A DNA stretch of 64,000 bases from SIG603 sp963621245 (GCA_963621245.1 CAVFCW010000001.1:186001-250000), one strand, 5' to 3'; counted from the first letter of the stretch, positions 16,530 to 25,736 are shown. Numbers and translations: made by a program. Notes: a model not told the origin generated them from the letters alone.

Positions 16530-17300
16530 ATGAATAAGTCAACAAGAAAAGCAGTTATCGCAGGTAACTGGAAAATGAATAAAACTCCCTCTGAGACAAC
16601 AGCTCTCATTAATGAGATGAAGCCCCTCGTAGCAGACGCTGGTTGCGACGTTGTTCTTTGCGTACCTTACATTGATATTCCCGCTGCAGTTGAGGCTGCT
16701 AAGGGCTCAAACATCAAGATCGGTGCTGAGAACGTTCACTTCAAGTCAAGCGGCGCATACACAGGAGAAGTTTCCGTTGATATGCTCAAGGAAGCAGGCG
16801 TAGAGTATGTTGTTATCGGTCACTCCGAGAGAAGACAGTATTTCGGCGAGACAGATCAGACAGTTAACCTTCGCTCCTTGGCAGCACTCGCAGGTGGCCT
16901 CAAGGCTATCATCTGCGTTGGTGAGACACTCGAGCAGAGAGAACTCGGCTACACAGAGACTCTCCTCAAGTACCAGACAAAGATGGCTCTCACAAACGTT
17001 TCCGCTGAGCAGCTCAAGAACGTTATCATCGCTTACGAGCCTGTTTGGGCTATCGGCACAGGCGTAACAGCTACAGCAGAGCAGGCTGACGAGGGCAATG
17101 GTTACGTAAGAGCAGCTATTGCAGAGGCTTACGGCGCAGAGGTTGCTGAGACTGTAACAGTTCAGTACGGCGGATCTATGAACGCCAAGAATGCTGCAGA
17201 GCTCCTCTCAAAGGTTAACGTTGACGGCGGACTCATCGGCGGCGCTTCTCTTAAGGCAGCTGACTTCTCCGTAATTGTTAAGGCAGCAACAGAGGGCTGA
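16530..17300 (+). CDS. tpiA: Triosephosphate isomerase
   Basis: A 256-residue TIM barrel that interconverts dihydroxyacetone phosphate and glyceraldehyde 3-phosphate. The substrate Asn/Lys motif GNWKMNK, the catalytic-His motif IGHSERRQYFGE, the catalytic-Glu motif AYEPVWAIGTG and the phosphate-loop sequences QYGGSM and GGLIGGASL are all intact. I chose ATG 16530, with GAAAGGA 9 bases upstream; the longer frame from 16479 runs into the pgk terminator. Part of the pgk-tpiA-gpmI series. Confidence 0.98.
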   Translation: MNKSTRKAVIAGNWKMNKTPSETTALINEMKPLVADAGCDVVLCVPYIDIPAAVEAAKGSNIKIGAENVHFKSSGAYTGEVSVDMLKEAGVEYVVIGHSERRQYFGETDQTVNLRSLAALAGGLKAIICVGETLEQRELGYTETLLKYQTKMALTNVSAEQLKNVIIAYEPVWAIGTGVTATAEQADEGNGYVRAAIAEAYGAEVAETVTVQYGGSMNAKNAAELLSKVNVDGGLIGGASLKAADFSVIVKAATEG

Positions 17301-17318
17301 TTAAAGTTCTGAAATTAT

Positions 17319-17350
17319 GGGAGCAGTCGTAATAAACTCTGCTCCCTTAT
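17319..17350 (+). terminator. Intercistronic hairpin after tpiA
   Basis: GGGAGCAG and CTGCTCCC form a perfect 8-bp stem with a 12-base loop followed by TTATTTGTT. It may terminate weakly or protect the upstream message. Confidence 0.6.
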
Positions 17351-17383
17351 TTGTTCCATTTTTAATTTTGAGGTTTCTATAAC

Positions 17384-18901
17384 ATGAAAAAGCCATTAGT
17401 TTTAATGATTCTTGACGGCTACGGAATTGCTCCCGCCGAGGGAAATGCAATCGAAGCCGCTAAAAGACCCAACTTGAGAAAGCTTTTCAGCGAGTATCCG
17501 AATACAATCATCGGAGCATCCGGAATGGATGTCGGTCTTCCTGACGGACAGATGGGCAACAGCGAAGTCGGTCACACCAACATCGGTGCCGGCAGAATTG
17601 TCTATCAGCCGCTTACAGAAATCACAAAATCCATTGCAGACGGCGAGATGTTCAAGAACGAGGCTCTCAACGACGCCATGGATAAGGCTCTTGAAAAGGG
17701 CACCGCACTTCACCTTTTCGGACTTCTCTCCGACGGCGGAGTTCACTCTCACATCGAGCACCTTGCAGGTCTTCTTCAGATGGCAAAGAACAAAGGACTT
17801 ACAGAAGTCTATGTTCACTGTTTTATGGACGGCCGTGACGTTCCTCCCTCATCCGGTAAGGATTACGTCATTCAGCTCATGGACAAGATGAAGGAAATCG
17901 GCGTTGGTAAAATCGCTACTATCTCAGGCCGTTACTATGCAATGGACAGAGATAACAACTGGGACAGAGTAGAAAAGGCTTATGCCGCTATGGTTTACGG
18001 CGAGGGCAACCATGCCGCATGTCCTAAGTGCGCAATGCAGAATTCCTACGATGCCGGCGTAACAGACGAGTTTGTTATTCCCTGCGTCATTGACGGCGCA
18101 AAGAAGGTTGAGTCAGGCGACTCCGTTATCTTCTTCAACTTCCGTCCCGACAGAGCACGTGAGATCACAAGAACATTTGTTGACGATAACTTCACAGGAT
18201 TCGAGCGCAAGGGCGGCAGACCCGATGTCTTCTTTGTTTGCATGAGACAGTATGACGCTTCCATGCCGAATGTTGAAGTAGCTTATAAGGACAAGAAGCT
18301 CACAAACACACTCGGCGAGTATCTCTCCGCAAACGGAAAGACTCAGCTCAGAATCGCAGAAACAGAGAAGTATGCTCACGTAACATTCTTCTTCAACGGC
18401 GGTGTTGAGACTCAGTTTGAGGGCGAGGACAGAATCCTTGTCGCTTCACCTAAGGTTGCAACATACGACCTCCAGCCAGAAATGAGCGCATACGAAGTTA
18501 CAGACAAGCTTGACGAGGCACTCAAATCAGGCAAGTACGATGTAGTTATTCTCAACTATGCAAACTGCGATATGGTTGGCCACACAGGTGTATTTGACGC
18601 TGCTGTTGCAGCTGTTGAAGCTGTTGATAAGTGCGTAGGTAGAATCGCCGATACAGTTCTTTCTCTCGGCGGCACAATTCTTCTCACTGCCGACCACGGC
18701 AACGCCGACAAGATGATCGATGAAAACGGCGCACCTTTCACTGCTCACACAACAAATCCTGTTCCGTTCCTTGTTATCGGTCAGGGTGATGTTAAGCTCA
18801 GAGAGGGCGGAGTTCTTGCTGATCTCGCTCCCACAATGCTCAAGATTCTCGGACTTCCTCAGCCCGAGGAAATGACTGGCAAGTCATTGATTCTTGACTG
18901 A
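17384..18901 (+). CDS. gpmI: 2,3-bisphosphoglycerate-independent phosphoglycerate mutase
   Basis: A 505-residue Mn-dependent mutase of the alkaline-phosphatase superfamily that converts 3- to 2-phosphoglycerate. LMILDGYG at 7-14 holds the first metal ligand, the phosphoserine nucleophile is S60 in GNSEVGHTNIGAG, and the metal-binding HMVGHTG-like (CDMVGHTG) and TADHGNADKM motifs follow near 400-450. Length matches the family. GAGG precedes the ATG. A strong terminator closes the transcript. Confidence 0.98.
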   Translation: MKKPLVLMILDGYGIAPAEGNAIEAAKRPNLRKLFSEYPNTIIGASGMDVGLPDGQMGNSEVGHTNIGAGRIVYQPLTEITKSIADGEMFKNEALNDAMDKALEKGTALHLFGLLSDGGVHSHIEHLAGLLQMAKNKGLTEVYVHCFMDGRDVPPSSGKDYVIQLMDKMKEIGVGKIATISGRYYAMDRDNNWDRVEKAYAAMVYGEGNHAACPKCAMQNSYDAGVTDEFVIPCVIDGAKKVESGDSVIFFNFRPDRAREITRTFVDDNFTGFERKGGRPDVFFVCMRQYDASMPNVEVAYKDKKLTNTLGEYLSANGKTQLRIAETEKYAHVTFFFNGGVETQFEGEDRILVASPKVATYDLQPEMSAYEVTDKLDEALKSGKYDVVILNYANCDMVGHTGVFDAAVAAVEAVDKCVGRIADTVLSLGGTILLTADHGNADKMIDENGAPFTAHTTNPVPFLVIGQGDVKLREGGVLADLAPTMLKILGLPQPEEMTGKSLILD

Positions 18902-18918
18902 TTTCTTTAATAACCACT

Positions 18919-18946
18919 GAGAGCCGATTTTTCGGCTCTCTTTTTT
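18919..18946 (+). terminator. Terminator of gpmI
   Basis: GAGAGCCGA pairs with TCGGCTCTC, followed by TTTTTT at 18941. Confidence 0.9.
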
Positions 18947-18952
18947 ACGCAA

Positions 18953-18982
18953 AAAAGGAGAACCCGTGGGGGTTCTCCTTTT
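18953..18982 (-). terminator. Terminator of the D,D-carboxypeptidase gene
   Basis: AAAAGGAGAACCC and GGGTTCTCCTTTT form a 13-bp stem with a 4-base loop; on the minus strand it runs into a T-tract (18951-18956). Confidence 0.88.
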
Positions 18983-18990
18983 AGTTTTTC

Positions 18991-20643
18991 TTACAGATTT
19001 CTGTATCTCTTGATTTTTTTCATTCTCTTCTTGCGGCGATGGAACATAACAGCAATGACGACATAAATCGCAACTGTCACGATGACCAAGCCGACAACAA
19101 CCAGAACAAGCGGTGAAGCGAACACGCCCGCAGTCGTCTCGATTGTCTGAATTACTTTACTTCTCTCAACCGACTCGGCGGCTACAAGGTTAACCGTAGC
19201 AATTTTATCTCCCGCATAGGTGAATGTTGCCGTTCCGATAACTTCACCTTTCTTTATAGGAGCCTGAACCTTATCGGGAATATCTACCTCGGTCAAAATG
19301 CTTGAGGTTGATACATCGGATGGAAGTATGGCGGATACATTTTCCGCCGCAACAAGCTGAAGCTTGTCCTGATTCCATGCGAATTCAAGGTTGACATCGG
19401 CTAAAAGATCGCCTGCCTCGGCTACGTTTTTCATCGAAAGATTTAAAAATGCCCATCGGAAAAGCGTTGCCGCGTCCACCATTTCGCCGTGGTAATCGAT
19501 TGTCTCGCCGTTTGAATCTATCATCGGGCTGCCAAGGCAAATACAAACATAGGTGTAACCCTCGTATGTTGCCGAAGCCGCAATACAATAGCCTGCCTCA
19601 TTGTGCGAGCCTGTCTTGACGCCGTTTGCGTACATATAATAATACTCGGAATTATCTTCGGACTGCGAAAGCATCTTGTTTGTGGAAACAACTGTTCTCT
19701 CCTCGTCAACAATGTTTGTTGCGGGAAGCGTGTAAGACGTCTGGCTGACTATCGAGCTGAAATAAGGAAGCGTTGTTGCGTAGCTGACCATTTTTGCAAG
19801 ATCTCTTGCGGTTGAATAATGGTTTGAGTCGTTAAGTCCGTGCGGATTTACGAAATGAGTATCCATACAGCCGAGCTCACGGGCTTTCTCGTTCATAAGG
19901 CTTACGAAATACTGTGATGAAGCGGAAACGCCGCTTGAACTTGACGAGCTTGCAGTCGAGGACGAATCGGAAGATGAGCTTTCGGAAGTTTCTGCGCTTG
20001 ACTCTGTGCTTGTCTCGTTTTCGGCTGTAGATGAACTTTCTTCACTGCTCTCCGATGCCGAATCGGTGTAATCGTTTACGGCAACGGGATCGGGAATGTC
20101 CTTTGCGTCACCCTCGATGTATTCGCTTGATTCTTCATCGTCCGAGTTTGCTTCGCTTGCAGCCTGTTCCGCAGCAGAAATTGTACTCTTGTTTGCAAGG
20201 TACTGAGAAATTTCATCCTGATGCTGATCGATATAAACAGCCATTGCAAGTGCGGCGTCATTTCCCGAAGGAACCATCATAAGGTTTAGAAGCTGTAAAA
20301 AGCTGAGTTCCTCACCTACATTTATACCTGCAAGTGAAGAGCCCGTGCCCTCGAGCTCGTCCTCAACAACCTGATCTACCGTAACGATTGTGTTCTCGAG
20401 GTCTTCAATGCACTCGCTTACAACTATAAATGTCATAATTTTAGTTAGCGATGCGATCGGTCTCTGAGTGTCGGCGTCATAAGAATAAACGCACTCGCCG
20501 TTGTCAAGGCTGTACATATAGATTGATTGCGAGTTTTTCTCGAACTCATAAGAAAAGCCTTCCGCCGAGGTCGGCAGAGCAAACATCGCCGCAACCAGGC
20601 TAAAGACAAGAACAAAAGAAATTATATTTCTGAAAATTTTCAC
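18991..20643 (-). CDS. D-alanyl-D-alanine carboxypeptidase (S11, DacA/DacF type) with Ser-rich insertion
   Basis: A 550-residue penicillin-binding enzyme that trims the terminal D-Ala of peptidoglycan stem peptides. It has a signal peptide (1-27), the three active-site motifs SLTK (65-68), SGN (126-128) and KTG (343-345), a C-terminal beta domain, and a C-terminal membrane helix (about 505-530) followed by a basic tail. Between SGN and KTG, about residues 150-240 are an extra acidic and Ser-rich low-complexity stretch (runs of S, E, T, D) that normal family members lack. The start is GTG with AGGAG upstream. The fold and motifs are certain; the insert's role is unknown. Confidence 0.93.
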   Translation of the reverse strand: MKIFRNIISFVLVFSLVAAMFALPTSAEGFSYEFEKNSQSIYMYSLDNGECVYSYDADTQRPIASLTKIMTFIVVSECIEDLENTIVTVDQVVEDELEGTGSSLAGINVGEELSFLQLLNLMMVPSGNDAALAMAVYIDQHQDEISQYLANKSTISAAEQAASEANSDDEESSEYIEGDAKDIPDPVAVNDYTDSASESSEESSSTAENETSTESSAETSESSSSDSSSTASSSSSSGVSASSQYFVSLMNEKARELGCMDTHFVNPHGLNDSNHYSTARDLAKMVSYATTLPYFSSIVSQTSYTLPATNIVDEERTVVSTNKMLSQSEDNSEYYYMYANGVKTGSHNEAGYCIAASATYEGYTYVCICLGSPMIDSNGETIDYHGEMVDAATLFRWAFLNLSMKNVAEAGDLLADVNLEFAWNQDKLQLVAAENVSAILPSDVSTSSILTEVDIPDKVQAPIKKGEVIGTATFTYAGDKIATVNLVAAESVERSKVIQTIETTAGVFASPLVLVVVGLVIVTVAIYVVIAVMFHRRKKRMKKIKRYRNL

Positions 20644-20794
20644 TTTGTGATCTCCTGTAATCTCCTAAATACTCAATTAGCTAAACTGAAAATATACATA
20701 AACATATCAAGTATAACAGGAGACGACGTTTTTTTCTACTCTGTTTTGGAAAATTAGCAAGTTTTTTTCAGTATTTTCACATAAAACAAAGCTA

Positions 20795-20824
20795 AAGGAG
20801 CAGTCTCCCGTGAGATTGCTCCTT
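20795..20824 (-). terminator. Terminator of the HIT gene
   Basis: AAGGAGCAGTCTC and GAGATTGCTCCTT pair over 13 positions (one G-U) with a 4-base loop. Confidence 0.8.
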
Positions 20825-20841
20825 CTGTTTATTTCGGAATA

Positions 20842-21186
20842 TCAGCCCGGAGGCCAAGCCATGCTTCTGCCGCCCAAAAGGTGGAAATGAAGATGCTGAA
20901 CCGACTGACCGCCATCCTTACCGCAATTGTTTACTATGCGGTAGCCGCTCTCGGAAACGCCGAGTTCCTTTGCGATTTTAGCCGCAACAACAAAAATGTG
21001 TGCAACTATCGAAGAATTTTCCTCGTTAATCTCGTTTGCCGAAGAAATATGCTCCTTGGGTATAATCAAAACATGCTTTGGTGCCTGAGGATCGAGATCG
21101 TAAAAAGCCAAAACCTTGTCATCCTCATACGCCTTGTTGGAGGGAATCTCTCCGTTTGCTATTTTGCAAAAAATACAATCAGACAT
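20842..21186 (-). CDS. HIT family nucleotide hydrolase/transferase (HinT-like)
   Basis: A 114-residue histidine-triad protein. It starts MSDCIFCKIANGEIPS, has the ALIIPKEH-type strand (HVLIIPKEH) and ends with the triad QHLHFHLLGGR and the typical AWPPG C-terminus of HinT. HinT enzymes hydrolyse AMP-linked compounds such as adenosine phosphoramidates. I chose ATG 21186 with AAAGGAG upstream; a GTG two codons earlier is overlapped by it. It follows alaS by 84 bases on the same strand and may be in its transcript. Confidence 0.93.
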   Translation of the reverse strand: MSDCIFCKIANGEIPSNKAYEDDKVLAFYDLDPQAPKHVLIIPKEHISSANEINEENSSIVAHIFVVAAKIAKELGVSESGYRIVNNCGKDGGQSVQHLHFHLLGGRSMAWPPG

Positions 21187-21270
21187 AAGCACTCTCCTTT
21201 CATAGATTTATGCGGAAATTTGCGATTTTGGCGAAATATGTCAAAACCGCATTTTTCCTAAAATAGTAAA

Positions 21271-23907
21271 TTACTTAACCAAACCCTCGACAATACCGCT
21301 TACAGCAGCAACAGCATCATCAAGCTTGGAAATATCCTTTACACCAGCCATAGCGAAGTCCGGCTTTCCGCCGCCGTTGCCTCCGGCAACCTGAGCGACA
21401 GCCTTAACAACAACACCGGCCTTGAGTCCGTTTTCCTGAGCCTTCTTTGTGACTACGCATGCAAGAGTACCCTTGCCGTCTGCGGAAGCCGCAAGAACAG
21501 CCACAGCCGGCTCGTCACCGAAGAGATCACGAAGCTTATCACCCATGGTTCTGAGTGCACCGGAATCTGCGCCGTCAAATTTAGCGGAAACAACCTTAAC
21601 GCCGTTAACGGTCTCAGCCTTGTTTACAAGCTCGCTTACGGAATTTGCGGCAAGCTTGGAGTTGAGGGACTCGATGATCTTATCTTTCTCCTTGCTCTCA
21701 GCCATAACCTGAGCAGCCTTTGCGGCAAGCTCGTGAACGTTGTTAGCCTTGAGGATAGCGGCTGTCTCGGTGATTGTCTTGATGTTCTCAGCCATGAGCC
21801 TGAATACTCCGATGCCTGTTACAGCCTCGATTCTTCTGACGCCGGCTGCAACACCAGACTCGGAAACAATCTTGAACATTGCAAGTCTTGAAGTATTGTC
21901 TACGTGAGTACCGCCGCAGAATTCCTTGGAGAAATCGTCCACTGTTACAACACGTACAACATCGCCGTACTTCTCTCCAAAAAGTGCCATTGCACCGAGC
22001 TTCTTAGCCTCTTCAATGGGCATTTCTTTCATAACAACGGGAATTGCATCCATAATCTTCTCGTTTACAAGAGCCTCAACGGCGGCAAGCTCCTCGGGCT
22101 TCATAGCCGAGAAATGAGTGAAATCAAATCTCACTCTCTGCTCGTTAACAAGCTGACCTGCCTGCTCAACGTGTGTGCCGAGAACCTGTCTGAGTGCTGC
22201 CTGAAGAAGGTGAGCCGCAGTGTGGTTTCTCATAATTGAGTTTCTTCTTATAACACTGACCTTTGCCTCAACCTCGTTGCCGACATTAAGTTCACCCTTA
22301 ACAACAACGGAATGATGCATAAATACGCCGCTCTGGTTTTTCTTTGTGTCGGTTACGTCAACTTCTGCACCGTTTACGGTGATAATACCCTGGTCGCCGA
22401 CCTGTCCGCCGCTCTCTGCGTAGAAAGGCGTTGTATCGAGAACAAGAACAACGTTGTCGCCCTCCTCTGCTGCCTCAACTCTCTCGCCGTCCTTGACGAT
22501 GGCAAGAACCTGAGCCTCAGCGTTAAAATCGGTATAACCGACAAACTTTGTCTTAGGCATATCGTCAAAGAGATCTGCAGAACCTACCCATGCGTCAGTA
22601 TCGGACTGCTTTCTTGCGGCACGTGCACGGTTTCTCTGCTCCAAAAGGAGAGACTGGAATCTGTCCTCGTCAACGGTCATGCCTTTCTCGGAGAGAATCT
22701 CTCTTGTGAGGTCAAGCGGGAAGCCGTAAGTATCGTTAAGCTTAAATGCGTCGTCACCGGAAAGCATTTTGCTCTCTGCTCTGTCGATAAATCCGTTGAG
22801 AATTGCAAGGCCCTGATCGATAGTCTTGTAGAAGTTCTCCTCCTCGTTGTGAATAACGTTCTTGATGAAGTCCTTCTTCTCCTCAAGCTCGGAGTAATGA
22901 CCCTTGTTCTCTGCAATAACGGTATCGCAAACCTCTGCAAGGAACGGTCTGTCTATGCCTAAGAGTTTTCCGTGTCTTGCGGCTCTTCTCAAAAGTCTTC
23001 TGAGAACGTAACCTCTGCCCTCGTTTGAAGGCATAACGCCGTCACCGATCATAAATGTTGTGGAACGAATGTGGTCGGTAATAACGCGAAGAGAAATATC
23101 GTCCTTCTCGTTGTCGCCGTACGTCTTACCGGCAATGCGCGAGATGTGCTTCATGATGTTCTGAACGGTATCGACAAGGAAGAGGTTGTCAACGCCCTGC
23201 ATTACGCAAGCAAGTCTCTCAAGTCCCATACCTGTATCGATGTTCTTCTGAGCAAGGTCGGTGTAGTTTCCGTTTCCGTCATTATTGTACTGTGAGAAAA
23301 CGTTGTTCCAAACTTCCATGTATCTGTCACAGTCACAGCCTACGCCGCAAGTGGGCTTGCCGCAGCCGTATTCCTCGCCACGGTCGAAATAAATCTCGGA
23401 GCAAGGACCGCAAGGGCCTGAACCGTGCTCCCAGAAGTTATCCTCTTTGCCAAGACGGACAATGTGGCTGGGATCAACGCCTACTTCGTTTACCCAAATA
23501 TCAACTGCCTCGTCGTCCTTCTCGTAAACGGAGCAATAAAGTCTGTCCTCGGGAATCTCGAGAACCTTTGTGAGGTACTCCCAAGACCAAGCCTGAGCCT
23601 CGTGCTTGAAGTAATCGCCGAAGCTGAAGTTACCGAGCATCTCGAAATATGTGCCGTGTCTTGCTGTGATACCGACTCTCTCGATATCGGGAGTTCTGAT
23701 GCACTTCTGGCAAGTTGTAACTCTCGTTCTGGGCGGTGTGACCTCACCTGTGAAGTACTTCTTCATAGGTGCCATACCGGAGTTGATAAGAAGCAAGCTC
23801 TTATCGTTGTTCGGAACAAGTGAGAAAGACGGAAGTCTTAAATGTCCCTTAGATTCAAAAAAGCTGAGATAGGATTCTCTTAAATCGTTAAGTCCTGTCC
23901 ATTTCAT
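21271..23907 (-). CDS. alaS: Alanyl-tRNA synthetase
   Basis: An 878-residue class II synthetase that charges tRNA-Ala. The catalytic domain begins MKWTGLNDLRESYLSFFESKGH and holds the motif FFESKGHLRLPSFSLVP and motif 2 MLGNFSFGDYFK. The editing domain has HTAAHLLQAALRQ and CGGTHVDNT with the zinc-type His/Cys ligands, and the C-terminal C-Ala/DHHA1 domain ends VAQVAGGNGGGKPDFAMAG. Length is typical. ATG 23907 follows AAAGGA. It is controlled by a T-box leader. Confidence 0.98.
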   Translation of the reverse strand: MKWTGLNDLRESYLSFFESKGHLRLPSFSLVPNNDKSLLLINSGMAPMKKYFTGEVTPPRTRVTTCQKCIRTPDIERVGITARHGTYFEMLGNFSFGDYFKHEAQAWSWEYLTKVLEIPEDRLYCSVYEKDDEAVDIWVNEVGVDPSHIVRLGKEDNFWEHGSGPCGPCSEIYFDRGEEYGCGKPTCGVGCDCDRYMEVWNNVFSQYNNDGNGNYTDLAQKNIDTGMGLERLACVMQGVDNLFLVDTVQNIMKHISRIAGKTYGDNEKDDISLRVITDHIRSTTFMIGDGVMPSNEGRGYVLRRLLRRAARHGKLLGIDRPFLAEVCDTVIAENKGHYSELEEKKDFIKNVIHNEEENFYKTIDQGLAILNGFIDRAESKMLSGDDAFKLNDTYGFPLDLTREILSEKGMTVDEDRFQSLLLEQRNRARAARKQSDTDAWVGSADLFDDMPKTKFVGYTDFNAEAQVLAIVKDGERVEAAEEGDNVVLVLDTTPFYAESGGQVGDQGIITVNGAEVDVTDTKKNQSGVFMHHSVVVKGELNVGNEVEAKVSVIRRNSIMRNHTAAHLLQAALRQVLGTHVEQAGQLVNEQRVRFDFTHFSAMKPEELAAVEALVNEKIMDAIPVVMKEMPIEEAKKLGAMALFGEKYGDVVRVVTVDDFSKEFCGGTHVDNTSRLAMFKIVSESGVAAGVRRIEAVTGIGVFRLMAENIKTITETAAILKANNVHELAAKAAQVMAESKEKDKIIESLNSKLAANSVSELVNKAETVNGVKVVSAKFDGADSGALRTMGDKLRDLFGDEPAVAVLAASADGKGTLACVVTKKAQENGLKAGVVVKAVAQVAGGNGGGKPDFAMAGVKDISKLDDAVAAVSGIVEGLVK

Positions 23908-23956
23908 ATTAATATCGTCCTTTCGATACAATAAAGATTACTTATTTTGGGAGCAA

Positions 23957-24152
23957 CAAAAAACGGCTCTCCGCCCCACAAAACGGGACGGAAAACCGCG
24001 GTACCACCCGAATTACGAAATAAATTTCGTCACTCTTATCTTCTGTAACGGGAAGACCCGATACCGCTCATCACGGTATTGCCTTAAAGAAGTCGGCTTG
24101 AAAAACTATCCTACGTGACTTCCACCGGCGTCACACTCTCTTTGAGGAGATT
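23957..24152 (-). promoter_or_regulatory. T-box leader of alaS
   Basis: The minus strand carries the hallmark T-box sequence GGGTGGTACCGCG (24009-23997), followed by a terminator in which CGGTTTTCCGTCCC (23998-23985) pairs with GGGGCGGAGAGCCG (23977-23964), then TTTTTT. Upstream lie stem structures of the usual T-box kind, starting near AAAGAGAGTG (24147). Uncharged tRNA-Ala would stabilise the antiterminator and turn alaS on. I could not place the specifier codon with certainty; a GCC sits in GACGCCGG near 24131. Confidence 0.95.
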
Positions 24153-24260
24153 CATTTTTCTTTTACTTCTGCATTTTTAATATAATTTAATGTAATTAAA
24201 TATTGCAGTAAAAATACTACCATGTTATTTTAGACCTTATCAAAAAAATAGTCAAGTGCG

Positions 24261-24806
24261 TTAAAGGTATTTTTTCCAGTCTCTGTCGATTTCTCTCGGT
24301 TTATCGGGATTCGAGAGCTGTTTGGAATAAATACCCATATCGAGCCATTTGTCAAATTTCCATGCGCTGTGCTCATAGCTTCCCGTTTTGGTGAAACCAA
24401 ACTTCTTGTGAAGTGCTTCACTTCCGCCGTTCGGAATATCAATAAGCGAATAAGCGTTGATAAATCCCATTTTCTCGAGAATATCGAGTAGCTTTGCAAA
24501 AAGAACACTGCCCATTCCCTTGTTTCTCTTGCTCATATCAAGGTAAATCGCGAGGTCGGCGTCCCACTGATAAGCACTTCTCTCGTTAAAGCTTGAGGCG
24601 TACGCATAGCCGATTATTTTGCCATCGTCTTCAATAACGATATAGGGATAATCTTTGACTATCGAATTTATTCTCGCCAAAAAAGCTTCTCTGCTCAAAG
24701 TATCGTATTCATACGTAATCGTAGTCTTCTCGATATACGGATTATAAATATCGACAAGCCTTTGTGCGTCTTTTTGGGGGTCAACAGCTCTGATAAGGTA
24801 ACTCAT
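24261..24806 (-). CDS. GNAT N-acetyltransferase (phosphinothricin acetyltransferase-like)
   Basis: A 181-residue GNAT enzyme. DIYNPYIEKTTITYEYD near 19-35 and the acetyl-CoA loop MSKRNKGMGSVLFAKLL (Q/RxxGxG/A pattern) are characteristic of the PAT/MnaT subgroup, as is the closing FGFTKTGSY. Members acetylate small amines such as methionine derivatives or phosphinothricin; the substrate here is unknown. It starts 12 bases after the SEC-C gene with no clear ribosome site, so translation may depend on coupling. It ends about 110 bases before the alaS T-box. Confidence 0.85.
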   Translation of the reverse strand: MSYLIRAVDPQKDAQRLVDIYNPYIEKTTITYEYDTLSREAFLARINSIVKDYPYIVIEDDGKIIGYAYASSFNERSAYQWDADLAIYLDMSKRNKGMGSVLFAKLLDILEKMGFINAYSLIDIPNGGSEALHKKFGFTKTGSYEHSAWKFDKWLDMGIYSKQLSNPDKPREIDRDWKKYL

Positions 24807-24818
24807 TTTATTTGGAAA

Positions 24819-25310
24819 TTATGCGTTTCTGCCGCAGCACTTCTTGTATTTCTTTCCGCTTCCGCACGGGCACGGATCGTTTCTGCCGATTTTCTTGCCC
24901 TTTACGATAGTTGTGGAGCTCTTCTGAGCCTTGTAAAGCTCTTTTCTTCTCTCAACTGTGAGGTGCTTGTCCCACTCGGGAAGATTATAAAGCCAATCTG
25001 CTCTTGCGGCAACCATGTTGTAATAAAGCTTTTCCTTGTCGTAGTCAAGCTTAATCTCGCTTATCTCCTCCAAGGACTCGAGGTCATAAGCCTCCTTAAG
25101 GGACTCGTTGATTCCGTCGATGAAACCGACAAAAAGCTTTGCTTCAAGGCCGAACTTTGCTGCAAGCTCGGAGAGCTCTCCCTCGATTACTTCATCTGTG
25201 GAAAGAATCTCTTTGTAGATATCTCTCTCCTTCTCGAGGTATGCACCCCAAAACTCCTGACTGTTGTTCGAATCCTGAGCGGTTTCGAGCCATTCGGTAT
25301 ATAAAGACAT
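24819..25310 (-). CDS. SEC-C metal-binding domain protein
   Basis: A 163-residue cytosolic protein. Most of it is helical and acidic with no recognised fold, and it ends in a SEC-C zinc motif, DPCPCGSGKKYKKCCG, as found at the C-terminus of SecA and in many stand-alone proteins. The motif probably binds zinc and supports interaction with SecB, ribosomes or other partners; the function is unknown. ATG 25310 follows AAAGGAAAC; the in-frame ATG at 25331 overlaps that ribosome site and is less likely. It forms a pair with the downstream GNAT gene. Confidence 0.85.
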   Translation of the reverse strand: MSLYTEWLETAQDSNNSQEFWGAYLEKERDIYKEILSTDEVIEGELSELAAKFGLEAKLFVGFIDGINESLKEAYDLESLEEISEIKLDYDKEKLYYNMVAARADWLYNLPEWDKHLTVERRKELYKAQKSSTTIVKGKKIGRNDPCPCGSGKKYKKCCGRNA

Positions 25311-25457
25311 GATTTGTTTCCTTTCTTTCATTTAATTGCGAAATATTATTCCATAGCATTGTACACGAATAAGCTCAAAAATGCAAGTATTTTTGCCGTT
25401 TTTCGGCTTTTCTGCAGACTGCCGAAATTTATTTTTGAGAAAATTATAAATTTGGTG

Positions 25458-25486
25458 TTGACAAATATGCACCAAATGAGTATACT
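25458..25486 (+). promoter_or_regulatory. Promoter of small-RNA gene copy 1
   Basis: TTGACA at 25458-25463, an exact 17-base spacer, TATACT at 25481-25486. Initiation is expected near 25493. Confidence 0.85.
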
Positions 25487-25492
25487 ATAACC

Positions 25493-25645
25493 AAGTTAGC
25501 GAGAGCTAACCAATGTACGGATAACTTAACTTTTCCGTATATTCGTATATTATAAATTAATTATGTTCATAAGTTTTCCTCTTTAAGTTTTTACAACTGA
25601 CATACACACAGGCAAAAAGACCCGCAAAAAGCGGGTCTTTTGTCG
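25493..25645 (+). ncRNA. Candidate small RNA, copy 1 of a tandem pair
   Basis: About 150 nt from a strong promoter to a strong terminator with no credible reading frame. From the 5' end it has a GTTAGC/GCTAAC hairpin with a GAGA tetraloop (25495-25510), a second dyad TACGGA/TCCGTA (25516-25539), a 66-nt core (25552-25617) identical to copy 2, and a terminator AAAAGACCCGC/GCGGGTCTTTT (25615-25641). The core includes an unpaired-looking TTTTCCTCTTT at 25574-25584, complementary to Shine-Dalgarno sequences. I do not recognise it as a known Rfam family. A trans-acting regulatory role is inference. Confidence 0.75.
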
Positions 25646-25701
25646 TTTGGAAAGTAAAATTAACTCTTATAATTTTATCTCTAAAATTTTCAAAAATTAT
25701 A

Positions 25702-25730
25702 TTGACAAATCTCTCTTCTGCTGTTATAAT
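25702..25730 (+). promoter_or_regulatory. Promoter of small-RNA gene copy 2
   Basis: Full-consensus TTGACA (25702-25707), 17-base spacer, TATAAT (25725-25730). Initiation is expected near 25737. Confidence 0.9.
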
Positions 25731-25736
25731 TCAAAT

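Noticed and set aside
21904..22962. Two long plus-strand frames opposite alaS
   Set aside because: They mirror alaS codons; no promoter or ribosome site.
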